Below, piece by piece: positions 1 to 5,929 of a stretch of 11,796 nucleotides of DNA; position 1 is the first letter of the stretch, and each line of letters begins with the position of its first letter. The position numbers were made by a program, and so were the translations under genes. Origin of the DNA: Pseudomonadota bacterium (lineage in GTDB: Bacteria > Desulfobacterota > Desulfobulbia > Desulfobulbales > JAGXFP01). The notes below the pieces were generated by a model. That model was not told the origin of the DNA. It saw only the letters and a program-made list of their open reading frames with translations, and did no database searches. The stretch covers positions 1 through 11,796 of the forward strand of contig DAOVJK010000067.1 in NCBI GenBank assembly GCA_030673265.1, given 5' to 3'.

Positions 1-407
1 CTTTCGGGGTCTTTAATCGCCCGGGAAAAGACAAAATGCTCTCCGCGATGCATCTTTGTATCAAGCCCCTTGTCATCGCAATAGGACTGGAGCGTGGCCA
101 TGCCGCCGTTCGCTAACCAGATGCCGATCATGGCGTGGTTTTTCTTCTTCCACTCCAGGATCATTTCCTCATGGTTTCCCCGCAGGGCGATTAAATTATA
201 TTCCTGTTGGAGGCGGATGAGCCGGCTCACCACTTCCTTTGACTGGTGGCCTCGATCAATATAGTCGCCAAGGGTGATGATGAGATCGTCTTGATCCGGC
301 TGGAGGGTGTTTAAAAGCAGATCGAAGGCCCGGTAGCAGCCATGAATATCACCAATGACCAGCAGGCGCCCGGTTGGGTTGGTTCCGGCCGCCTGGTGGA
401 AGGTCAT
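1..407 (-). CDS. PPP-family metallophosphoesterase (Ser/Thr phosphatase / ApaH-like), 3' end outside window
   Basis: Only the first 135 residues are present; the frame stays open to the left edge. The metallophosphoesterase signatures appear in the usual order and spacing: GDIHG (residues 19-23), GDYIDRG (47-53) and RGNHEE (76-81). These supply the Asp, His and Asn ligands of the dinuclear metal centre. This pattern is typical of bacterial PPP phosphatases (PrpA/PrpB, lambda phosphatase, diadenosine tetraphosphatase relatives). Protein phosphatase and nucleotide hydrolase cannot be told apart here. No signal peptide is visible, so it is probably cytoplasmic. The ATG overlaps the stop of the upstream 404-residue gene by 4 bases (ATGA), so the two are translationally coupled and belong to one operon that starts with the CapA-family gene. 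The C-terminal metal-binding histidines expected in this family lie outside the window. Confidence 0.9.
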   Translation of the reverse strand, partial: MTFHQAAGTNPTGRLLVIGDIHGCYRAFDLLLNTLQPDQDDLIITLGDYIDRGHQSKEVVSRLIRLQQEYNLIALRGNHEEMILEWKKKNHAMIGIWLANGGMATLQSYCDDKGLDTKMHRGEHFVFSRAIKDPE

Positions 408-1618
408 TTCTGCGGGCCTCGGCTCGATTGCCAAAAGTAAGGCGCTAAAGACAAAAATCCATCAGGAACCAGGCTTGTTGCCAGCATGACCGTATTAATG
501 TCCCGATGCTCAAGCCAGGTCGGCGTACTTCTGCTGGTGTCTGCAAGCCAGAAATTTGCAATTTTTTCAGCAAGGCCTTGATATCTCGTGAGGCTCTCGA
601 CATGGGCCAGCAGGAGCCCGGCCTTCTTGAACCGCGCCGCTTTTTCCCCGAGCAATGATTTGAGCCTTGTCACGGCGTGCAGGCCGATGGCCAGCCCCAG
701 TTCTCTAAAGGCCAGGCGATTATCCGCCGGGAGCGCCAAAGTGTTGCCGGTGGCATAAGAATTCAGCCCTGCCATGGTCGAAACCAGCAAAGAGTCCAGC
801 AGCTCATCCTGGGGAAAAGTGGCGCGGCCAATCATTTGCGCCAGATGATAGGCGCCACATAAAAGACTGCCGAGGCCGAGAGGATCGTCTGTAGCCCAGC
901 TTTGTCCTTTGCAGATTGCAGCCAGTTCCTTGATCTCCTGGTCAAGAGACAGCCGTTGGTGTTCTGCCGGATCGGCCCTTGCATAGCCTTGCAGCTGACT
1001 GTAGGTGATTAGACCATCAAGGGGGTCGTGCTGGCCCATGGCTGGGACGAGAGGACGGGCGAGGTCAATGCTCATTTTCCAATGGAGATATTTCCGGCCA
1101 TCAGCTGGATGGGTAAAGATAAACCTGGGGTGCACCGCCTTGGCGAGTTCCCGGGCCCACCGGTTATAAGTCGGGTCGGCGCTGACCATGCTCAGACAAT
1201 TTAAGGCATGCATCCATTTTGTCAGGTAATGGTAGTATTGGCCGTCACGATCCCATTCCAACTTGTCGTCCAATGGCTCGGCAGGGCTGCGTTCATTTAA
1301 CTTTTTGCCGATCCGCAAGCCGCCCGCGGTCGGATGCAGGCGGCCCTGATCCTCATCAAGACCGCTGAGCCAGCCTGAGCGGGCGTCGTCCTGCCGGTGC
1401 CGGCCGAGGGTCTGATGAACCTGGTCGACAAGCTGGAGCGCCAGGGACTTGCAGTTGTCATCACCGGTCTGCCGATAAAGTTCCAGGAAATTACAGACCG
1501 CATAGGCATCGGTCCAGAGGTAACGGTGTTGTTCTCTGCCTACCTGGGTAAGTCCAGTTTGATTGGCAAATTCTTCCATGAGCTTTTGGGCTATGGGTAA
1601 TTGCGAATTGCTTTGCAC
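404..1618 (-). CDS. Unrecognised 404-residue protein, probably all-helical, between CapA-family and PPP phosphatase genes
   Basis: I do not recognise this protein with confidence. It has no signal peptide and no membrane segment. It looks like a string of amphipathic helices, with aromatic/acidic patches such as YLWTDAYAVCNFLELYR (residues 33-49), a WDRDGQYYHYLTKWMHALN stretch (about 122-140) and DINTVMLATSLVPDGFLSL near the C-terminus. Helical repeats with Trp/His/Asp patches are reminiscent of alpha/alpha-toroid (six-hairpin) folds of carbohydrate-active enzymes, but that is only an impression. The start is GTG, preceded by GGAG with a 7-base spacer; the first in-frame ATG (codon 14) has no such site. 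The gene begins 3 bases after the CapA-family stop and overlaps the next gene by 4 bases, so all three should be co-transcribed. A role in envelope polymer or sugar metabolism is a guess from these neighbours. Confidence 0.85.
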   Translation of the reverse strand: MQSNSQLPIAQKLMEEFANQTGLTQVGREQHRYLWTDAYAVCNFLELYRQTGDDNCKSLALQLVDQVHQTLGRHRQDDARSGWLSGLDEDQGRLHPTAGGLRIGKKLNERSPAEPLDDKLEWDRDGQYYHYLTKWMHALNCLSMVSADPTYNRWARELAKAVHPRFIFTHPADGRKYLHWKMSIDLARPLVPAMGQHDPLDGLITYSQLQGYARADPAEHQRLSLDQEIKELAAICKGQSWATDDPLGLGSLLCGAYHLAQMIGRATFPQDELLDSLLVSTMAGLNSYATGNTLALPADNRLAFRELGLAIGLHAVTRLKSLLGEKAARFKKAGLLLAHVESLTRYQGLAEKIANFWLADTSRSTPTWLEHRDINTVMLATSLVPDGFLSLAPYFWQSSRGPQK

Positions 1619-1621
1619 CTT

Positions 1622-2894
1622 TTATCTCCATTGCGGAGTAAGACTGCCATCCTTCTCCAGGAGCACCTGGGTGCCGAATTTGTGCCCCTCCCTGTTCAAC
1701 ACATCCACCAGCCATTGGCGGTCATGCGGCGCGGGGGAGACGGTCTGAAAACGTTTTATTTGCATGGGGACCATGGTCATCTCCACGAGTTGTCCGGAAG
1801 CGGGATTGATGACCGGAAAATACATCAGGGTGAGATCGTCTCGATACTGTTCATATCCCTTGATGCCTTCATAATCATTGATGAAGTCGCCACAGCCGTA
1901 CATAATGAGTTTTTCGTGATAAACTTCAAGACCCTTGAAATGATGGGATGAATGGCCGTAAAGAACATCTATCCCGGCTTCATCAATCAGTCTGTGGGCA
2001 AAACGTCTCTCGTCGGGAGAAATGTTATAGCCCCAATTCCCGCCCCAATGGAGGGAAAACAGCACGACATCGCCAGGTTGTTTGATGGCGGCCACCTCAT
2101 TTTTGATGCGGAGGACCGTCTGGTCGGAGAGATCAGCCAACCGATTGACGCCTGGTGACTCTGCGCTGGGCAGCTCAGGTGACCGGAATGCCACTCGTCC
2201 CGGAACCGTAGGCCAAAACCAGGATGCGGCCCCTGTCACGGAAGGTAAAGGTTGCCGCTGCCTGCGCCCCCTGGCGGTTCTTGCCGGCACCCACTCCTTT
2301 TATACCTGCTGCGGTTAAGACATCTAACGTCTCAACCAATCCGGCCTCTCCCCAGTCAAGCACATGATTGTTGGCCAGTATGCAACAATCGATATTGGCC
2401 GCGGTCAGGCAACCAATATTGTCGGGGTGCATCCGGTAGTTGATCCCTTTAGCCAGCCAATCATTGCTCACGGTGACGCTGGTCTCCAGGTTGATAATGC
2501 GCAGATCAGGGTTGATGGTCGTCAGTACGGCCAGGGCATCACCCCAGATATAGGCAAGGTCGCGCGGCTTCGGAATAGGCCCGTTTGCCGCTTCGGCCAG
2601 TCTCACATAATCCCTGGCATCCCTGACATACGTTTCATAAAGCACCGGATCACTGGGGTGCGGCAGCACCTGATCAATACCCCTGCCGGCCATCACATCG
2701 CCGCTTAAAAAGAGAGTCAGCATGTCGTGGCGGGCAGGATGATTGTGCCCCATCTGGTCTGAGCGTGGCATCTCCAGGTCCTTCCCCTTTTCCTGCCTGA
2801 CCGTTATCTCTGCAGCAATATTCTTCCAGCAGGCTCCTGCGATTACGGCCCAAAGAAGGATCGCGGCCAGGGCGTAGCGCCATATTCCCTGCAT
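1622..2894 (-). pseudogene. CapA-family metallophosphatase (PGA_cap domain), split by a +1 frameshift
   Basis: Two overlapping minus-strand frames make one CapA-like protein of about 423 residues. The first half (2894 to ~2184) has an N-terminal hydrophobic segment (signal peptide or anchor, about residues 5-22), then LFLSGDVMAGRGID, a NLETSVT motif, and NNHVLDWGEAGLVETLD followed by AAGIKGVGAG. The second half (~2183 to 1622) has SLHWGGNWGY, AGIDVLYGHSSHHFKGLEVY and IMYGCGDFINDYEG. These are the conserved blocks of the CapA/PgsA-type metallophosphatase fold, associated with poly-gamma-glutamate or other capsule polymer formation at the membrane. The first frame hits TGA at 2175-2177, directly after SGIPVT; skipping one base near 2177-2186 restores the frame (SGIP then PELPSAESPGVN). 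The start ATG at 2894 has AGGA with a 7-base spacer. Either the gene is recently broken or one base was miscalled; the intact downstream operon favours a very recent event or an error. Confidence 0.8.
1626..1629 (-). promoter_or_regulatory. Shine-Dalgarno site fixing the GTG start of the 404-residue gene
   Basis: GGAG lies 7 bases before GTG at 1618. It overlaps the last codons of the CapA-family gene, whose TAA falls inside the spacer. This supports the GTG over the downstream ATG and suggests coupling between the two genes. Confidence 0.6.
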
Positions 2895-2901
2895 AAATTT
2901 A

Positions 2902-2905
2902 TCCT
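2902..2905 (-). promoter_or_regulatory. Shine-Dalgarno site fixing the CapA-family start at 2894
   Basis: AGGA with a 7-base spacer precedes the ATG at 2892-2894, and the hydrophobic N-terminal segment follows at once. The frame stays open upstream to 3230, but that extension only translates the intergenic repeats, so the longer start is rejected. Confidence 0.6.
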
Positions 2906-2954
2906 GGATCAAATCAGGGCAAAAAGGAAGCCAAAACTTTAATTTTGTCAATCG

Positions 2955-3051
2955 GGGGTGGGCCACGCTAACTATCTGAACTAATAGGGAATCATTGTTG
3001 AAAACAGGCCTTTTGGGGGCCTGTAATGACGATTTTGAGGCCAGAAACGCA
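2955..3051 (+). repeat. Diverged ~97-bp intergenic direct repeat, copy A
   Basis: Aligns over its whole length with copy B at 3241-3336. Shared blocks in order are GGGGTGG, CGCTAACTA.CTGAA, TCATTGTTGA.AACAGGCC, a run of G, and GGCC.AAAACGCA or close variants. By eye roughly 70 percent of positions match, with small gaps. Orientation is arbitrary. Copy A contains a 7-bp perfect inverted repeat (3004-3024) that copy B has lost. Confidence 0.7.
3004..3024 (-). repeat. Perfect hairpin inside repeat copy A
   Basis: ACAGGCC (3004-3010) and GGCCTGT (3018-3024) are exact inverted copies with a 7-base loop. On the minus strand the stem is followed by TTTTC, so it could act as a weak terminator upstream of the CapA-family gene. 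It could equally be structure proper to the repeat. Confidence 0.5.
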
Positions 3052-3101
3052 AATATAGGAGCTTTAATATTGACGTTTCTGATCGCAAAAAAGGGGGTAT
3101 A

Positions 3102-3116
3102 GGGGCTAAAAACGCC
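3102..3116 (+). repeat. Short third core of the repeat family
   Basis: GGGGCTAAAAACGCC resembles the right ends of copy A (GAGGCCAGAAACGCA) and copy B (AAGGCCAAAAACGCA), and is likewise preceded by a G run and an AT-rich stretch. It could be the remnant of a further truncated copy. Confidence 0.4.
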
Positions 3117-3142
3117 TCCCCTTGGGGATATTACAATAAACT

Positions 3143-3199
3143 TCAACAAGTCAGTGTGACCGCCCCGATCCCAGGCACCTTTGACAGGAGTGCCACTGT
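3143..3199 (-). pseudogene. Possible IS110-type transposase scrap (18 codons)
   Basis: On the minus strand the frame reads TVALLSKVPGIGAVTLTC then stop. The LL-x-x-PGIG-x-VT pattern resembles the start of the C-terminal Transposase_20 domain of IS110/IS116/IS902 transposases. Only 18 codons match, another frame is open through the same bases, and PGIG also occurs in helix-hairpin-helix motifs. This is a weak call. Confidence 0.2.
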
Positions 3200-3240
3200 T
3201 GATCAGGTTGCTGACCTGCTGGATCCTCCGTTATAGGGAC

Positions 3241-3336
3241 GGGGTGGCCCCGCTAACTAACTGAAAGCATTAGTGGTCATTGTTGAGAACAGGCCTTTGG
3301 GGGGGGATATATGGTTTTTTCAAGGCCAAAAACGCA
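3241..3336 (+). repeat. Diverged ~97-bp intergenic direct repeat, copy B
   Basis: Partner of copy A, with starts 286 bp apart. It keeps CGCTAACTAACTGAA, TCATTGTTGAGAACAGGCC and GGCCAAAAACGCA, but the right arm of the copy A hairpin is replaced by GGGGGGATATA. Confidence 0.7.
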
Positions 3337-3358
3337 CAGAATCCCGGGGACACCATAC

Positions 3359-3401
3359 TTAATAAAAAACAACCTGCTTCCGCGACGCGGTTTTTATTAA
3401 T
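3359..3401 (-). terminator. Intrinsic terminator of the SAP-like gene, symmetric
   Basis: On the minus strand the ACCGC/GC(A)GGT stem with a 9-base loop is flanked by AAAAA on one side and TGTTTTTTATTAA on the other. It sits about 27 bases after the stop of the small gene at 3428. The A and T tracts pair with each other, so it could also stop transcription arriving from the plus strand. Confidence 0.7.
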
Positions 3402-3427
3402 CGTAGCCCCACACTACCAAATTTCTT

Positions 3428-3916
3428 TTACTTGAATTTCTTAGCCGCTTTCTTCATGGCCTTGCTAAGATCGTTCCAGGCAAGGTCAAGACCTTTCTTG
3501 GTGATTTTCCCGGCTTCTTCGCTGGCTGCAGCAAACTTTTGGCTTTTTTTCTTGATTGCGGCCAACATTTTCTTAAGCTTGTCAATGTCGTCCAGGAGTT
3601 CTTCTTTTCCTCCGCCCACAATATTCTTGGTCTTTTTCTCAAGAACGGCGATTTGTTCTTTAAACTCTTTGACCTCACCGGTCAATTTGGTGGTATAGAT
3701 CTTTTTTTTCTTTTCCCAGCCTTTAATGGTTTTCTTTGATGGCAGGCAGGCTTCGCGCCAGCAACAGACCTTTTGACTGCAATACTCTTTGGCTGTTTCA
3801 AAGCAGGGGAAATTACCCTCCTTCGTCTGGATGGTACGGATGAGATCGCCCTTGCGCAGCTTGCCGATTTTTATATTCAAACCTTTAGCCTTTGTCTTGA
3901 TTTCTGTAACGTTCAT
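3428..3916 (-). CDS. Small SAP-like N-terminal domain protein with Cys cluster and Lys-rich coiled coil
   Basis: This 162-residue protein has three parts. Residues 1-33 (VTEIKTKAKGLNIKIGKLRK, then GDLIRTIQ) resemble a SAP or Rho-N helix-loop-helix that binds nucleic acid. Residues 34-58 carry five cysteines (C38, C46, C51, C52, C57) in a C-x7-C-x4-CC-W-R-x2-C pattern, consistent with a small metal-binding knuckle. Residues 65-162 form a long helical, very Lys-rich tail with a coiled-coil region around 80-125 and a histone-like end (AMKKAAKKFK). I have the impression that short 'SAP domain-containing' proteins with this SAP-plus-Cys-plus-WRE arrangement occur in Desulfobacterota and Geobacter relatives; their role is not established. 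It is likely cytoplasmic and nucleoid- or RNA-associated. The gene is monocistronic: promoter candidate upstream, terminator downstream. A GGGGA lies 7 bases before the ATG. Confidence 0.85.
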   Translation of the reverse strand: MNVTEIKTKAKGLNIKIGKLRKGDLIRTIQTKEGNFPCFETAKEYCSQKVCCWREACLPSKKTIKGWEKKKKIYTTKLTGEVKEFKEQIAVLEKKTKNIVGGGKEELLDDIDKLKKMLAAIKKKSQKFAAASEEAGKITKKGLDLAWNDLSKAMKKAAKKFK

Positions 3917-4044
3917 AACGTGGTCCCCACCGAATATTTTCTTTTGACTGACATTCAGTCGTTAGATTTTGCTGGATTTTTGCTTAGGCCGGTGTCTGGA
4001 CTGTCAGCATCAGAACCGGATTAATTCCAAACCTACATATTAAG

Positions 4045-4072
4045 GTTATGACTGAAGGACTTAACTTGTCAA
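4045..4072 (-). promoter_or_regulatory. Candidate sigma-70 promoter for the SAP-like gene
   Basis: On the minus strand a perfect TTGACA (4067-4072) is followed after 16 bases by CATAAC (4045-4050, 4 of 6 matches to TATAAT). It would give a leader of about 120 bases before the ATG at 3916. The -35 is strong and the -10 weak. Confidence 0.35.
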
Positions 4073-4312
4073 ATTAAATTCCTGAAAATGTCTGATCCGG
4101 TAGTCAGTCTGTGGGAAAGCGAGGGGATATCCTTGTTTTGGAAAAGGGGGTGGGCAAATCTTTATTCATGACAAAAGTATATATCGCTCCCGATCCTGGC
4201 GTATTACGATAAGTTGAAGGGTAGGGCGGTCAAACTATAGGTGCCGTATATGGATCGAGGGTCAGGCTGCCCCGATTTTGTTAATATCTTTCTTAAGTTT
4301 TTTTAAAAAAGT

Positions 4313-4337
4313 GAATCAAACAACTTTAATTTGATTC
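4313..4337. repeat. Perfect 8-bp inverted repeat in gene-free stretch
   Basis: GAATCAAA and TTTGATTC are separated by 9 bases. It is AT-rich with no T tract placed as in a terminator, so a protein-binding site is more likely than an RNA hairpin. No function can be assigned. Confidence 0.4.
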
Positions 4338-4524
4338 AATCAGAATGGAATTTTCAAATCAAAAGGAGGGTTCAAACTCAAAAATAAAAACGGCAACGGT
4401 AACGCCACGTAAACTTAAAACCGAGACTATTGCGCACAACAAGTTGGGGGCGGACCAAGTCAAGTAATCCAGTAAACAGTAACAGGCTTGACATTCTGAC
4501 CTTAATGATCAGCATAATAGATGC

Positions 4525-5760
4525 TTAAATCTTGTCCTTAATCGGTTTCTTCGTATAGGGTTTGAGTTCAAAGATCTTTTTGTGCGGATCAATCTGGATA
4601 TGATAATAGCGATTCTGCGGCATGTAGATATACGGCACTTCTTCCTTGGGACGAAAAACAAAATCTGAAAGAATCATGCGGTTGACCGCACGGTGTCCGA
4701 CGATCATGATGTTGTCATCATAATTGTTTAAATAAAAAACCTTTTGCAGACCCCGGTGGATACGTTCCTCCATACTGGCATAGCCCTCGCCTTCCGGATA
4801 GACATAATCATATTTATTGTGTTTCCGGTTGGTGGCAACTTCTGGCATTTGCTCACGTATTTCACTATATGTCATGCCATCGCAAACTCCGGCGTAAATC
4901 TCGTTAAACTCAGGTAAGGATATAATTGAGCAATGCTCCTGTTTCTTGGCTATCGGAGCGGCTGTCTGCAAGGTTCGCTTATAATTGCTGGTAAAAATTA
5001 TTGGAATGCGTTCATTGGCAAAATAATCCGCCAGTCCATTGGCCTGGGCCAACCCCATATCCGTAAGATCCGAATTCCCGCCAATGCGATCTTCCTGGTT
5101 GAAATACGTTTCCCCGTGGCGGACCAGAAAGAGATTCCGGACAATGCGGGTGGTGATGAGATCACGGATTCTATCGTAATAGGGGAGTGAATCAGTTAGT
5201 TGCTCTTGCAGGATATATCCCTCAAAAGAATCGATCAGAATAAAGTTTCGCTCTTCATTCAATGGCTCATAAACACTCTCATAAAAGTCTATACGTTTAA
5301 GGAAACTGTCCAGGGCCTGCTCCTGGCTGAGATGACTGAATTCTTTTAAAAAGGCCTTTCGTTCAAGATTTGCTTCAAGCGCCTCTTCATCGGTATTCAT
5401 GCACTCAATAAACAGGACCGGGAAATCAGGGAATGTCTTTCTTGTCAATTTCCGGCGTTGGCAGGTCACATTAGTCGCATCGATAATGGCTACTTCACCA
5501 TCGCTTTTTAAAAAATCGAGGGCCAAACCCAGATTAATGCGAGCACATTTGTCCCTGAATTTTACCCCTTCCGGATTTTCAGGGGAAAACAACTCTGGGG
5601 CGGAAGTATTCTTTGGGGAAAGTTGCCGCCGGACATCGCCGTTATTGAAAATCCGCACATGGACTTCATCAAGCTCCAGGGTGCCGGCTATTTTCCGGGC
5701 CATGGTAGATTTGCCGCGGGCAGGCAATCCCACCATGGCAATGACCAGTTTTGTATCCAT
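4525..5760 (-). CDS. Bifunctional 6-phosphofructo-2-kinase / fructose-2,6-bisphosphatase (PFKFB-like)
   Basis: The 411 residues match the core of the eukaryotic PFKFB enzymes end to end, without their N- and C-terminal regulatory tails. Kinase half: Walker A GLPARGKS (11-18), FNNGDVRRQ (38-46), IDATNVTCQRR (93-103) and FLKRIDFYE (153-161), which in the family bind ATP and fructose-6-phosphate. Phosphatase half (histidine phosphatase fold): LVRHGE with nucleophile His215, DRIGGNSDLT (224-233), TSNYKRTLQTA (257-267), NEIYAGVCDGMTYSEI with acid Glu287, YPEGEGY and GHRAVNR with His356. All catalytic residues I would expect are present, so both synthesis and breakdown of fructose-2,6-bisphosphate are plausible, in the cytoplasm. 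The start ATG has AGGAG with a 7-base spacer. It stands alone, 169 bp after the AmmeMemoRadiSam operon. Bacterial members are uncommon. Most domain pairs of kinase plus RHG phosphatase could be misread as other P-loop kinases, but the paired motifs make this call firm. Confidence 0.93.
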   Translation of the reverse strand: MDTKLVIAMVGLPARGKSTMARKIAGTLELDEVHVRIFNNGDVRRQLSPKNTSAPELFSPENPEGVKFRDKCARINLGLALDFLKSDGEVAIIDATNVTCQRRKLTRKTFPDFPVLFIECMNTDEEALEANLERKAFLKEFSHLSQEQALDSFLKRIDFYESVYEPLNEERNFILIDSFEGYILQEQLTDSLPYYDRIRDLITTRIVRNLFLVRHGETYFNQEDRIGGNSDLTDMGLAQANGLADYFANERIPIIFTSNYKRTLQTAAPIAKKQEHCSIISLPEFNEIYAGVCDGMTYSEIREQMPEVATNRKHNKYDYVYPEGEGYASMEERIHRGLQKVFYLNNYDDNIMIVGHRAVNRMILSDFVFRPKEEVPYIYMPQNRYYHIQIDPHKKIFELKPYTKKPIKDKI

Positions 5761-5812
5761 TTACGCTCTCCTGTCTCGGACAGCTGGGCCCGATTTGCCC
5801 CCCCTTTGCCAT

Positions 5813-5842
5813 ATTATTATGCCTGTTTCACGAAGCTGTGAA
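5813..5842 (-). promoter_or_regulatory. Promoter of the PFKFB-like gene
   Basis: On the minus strand TTCACA (5837-5842, 5 of 6) and AATAAT (5813-5818, 5 of 6) are 18 bases apart, giving a leader of roughly 45 bases. The site is well placed for the ATG at 5760 and supports separate expression from the upstream operon. Confidence 0.45.
5827..5842. promoter_or_regulatory. Inverted repeat over the -35 of the PFKFB-like gene, possible operator
   Basis: TTCAC and GTGAA are inverted arms separated by 6 bases, covering the -35 hexamer and part of the spacer. A dimeric regulator bound here would block the promoter. The arms are only 5 bp, so chance is possible. Confidence 0.3.
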
Positions 5843-5929
5843 TAGTTTTATTTGTAGAGAGTAAAATGTCCGATAGGCTTTTCTTTGTTCGCCGGAGTAT
5901 CGCTTGGTTTTCCCGCGCAAATAAAGATT

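Larger units (their letters stand above)
2895..3427. other. 533-bp gene-free stretch holding direct repeats and a terminator
   Basis: No convincing gene lies here. The stretch contains two diverged copies of a ~97-bp repeat, a short third core copy, a possible transposase scrap and the terminator of the small gene to the right. A perfect -35-like TTGACA on the minus strand (2946-2951) has no acceptable -10 at 16-18 bases, so the promoter of the CapA operon is not identified. Confidence 0.6.
3917..4524. other. 608-bp gene-free AT-rich stretch
   Basis: All frames are broken by stops. It contains the promoter candidate of the SAP-like gene, one perfect 8-bp inverted repeat and long A/T tracts (around 4295-4312). 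No convincing terminator for the PFKFB-like gene is visible just after 4525. No tRNA, riboswitch or repeat array was recognised. Confidence 0.5.

Noticed and set aside
2175..2190. Programmed frameshift in the CapA-family gene
   Set aside because: No known slippery codon and no stimulatory upstream site; mutation or base-call error is simpler.
2895..3230. N-terminal extension of the CapA-family frame (TTG start at 3149 or further)
   Set aside because: The extra residues translate the intergenic repeats. The ATG at 2894 has a good ribosome site and is followed by the hydrophobic segment.
2964..3260. GCTAAC motifs as integron attC sites
   Set aside because: There is no paired RYYYAAC/GTTRRRY arrangement with a folding inner stem, and no integrase or cassette genes are visible.
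4295..4312. T-run/A-run as a terminator
   Set aside because: Only A/T self-complementarity with no GC stem; not a credible intrinsic terminator.
4488..4518. Plus-strand TTGACA with CATAAT after 19 bases
   Set aside because: The spacer is too long, and transcription would run antisense into the PFKFB-like gene with no plus-strand gene to serve.
5399..5845. Plus-strand 148-codon frame opposite the PFKFB-like kinase half
   Set aside because: It overlaps the conserved kinase motifs on the other strand and shows no protein family features.
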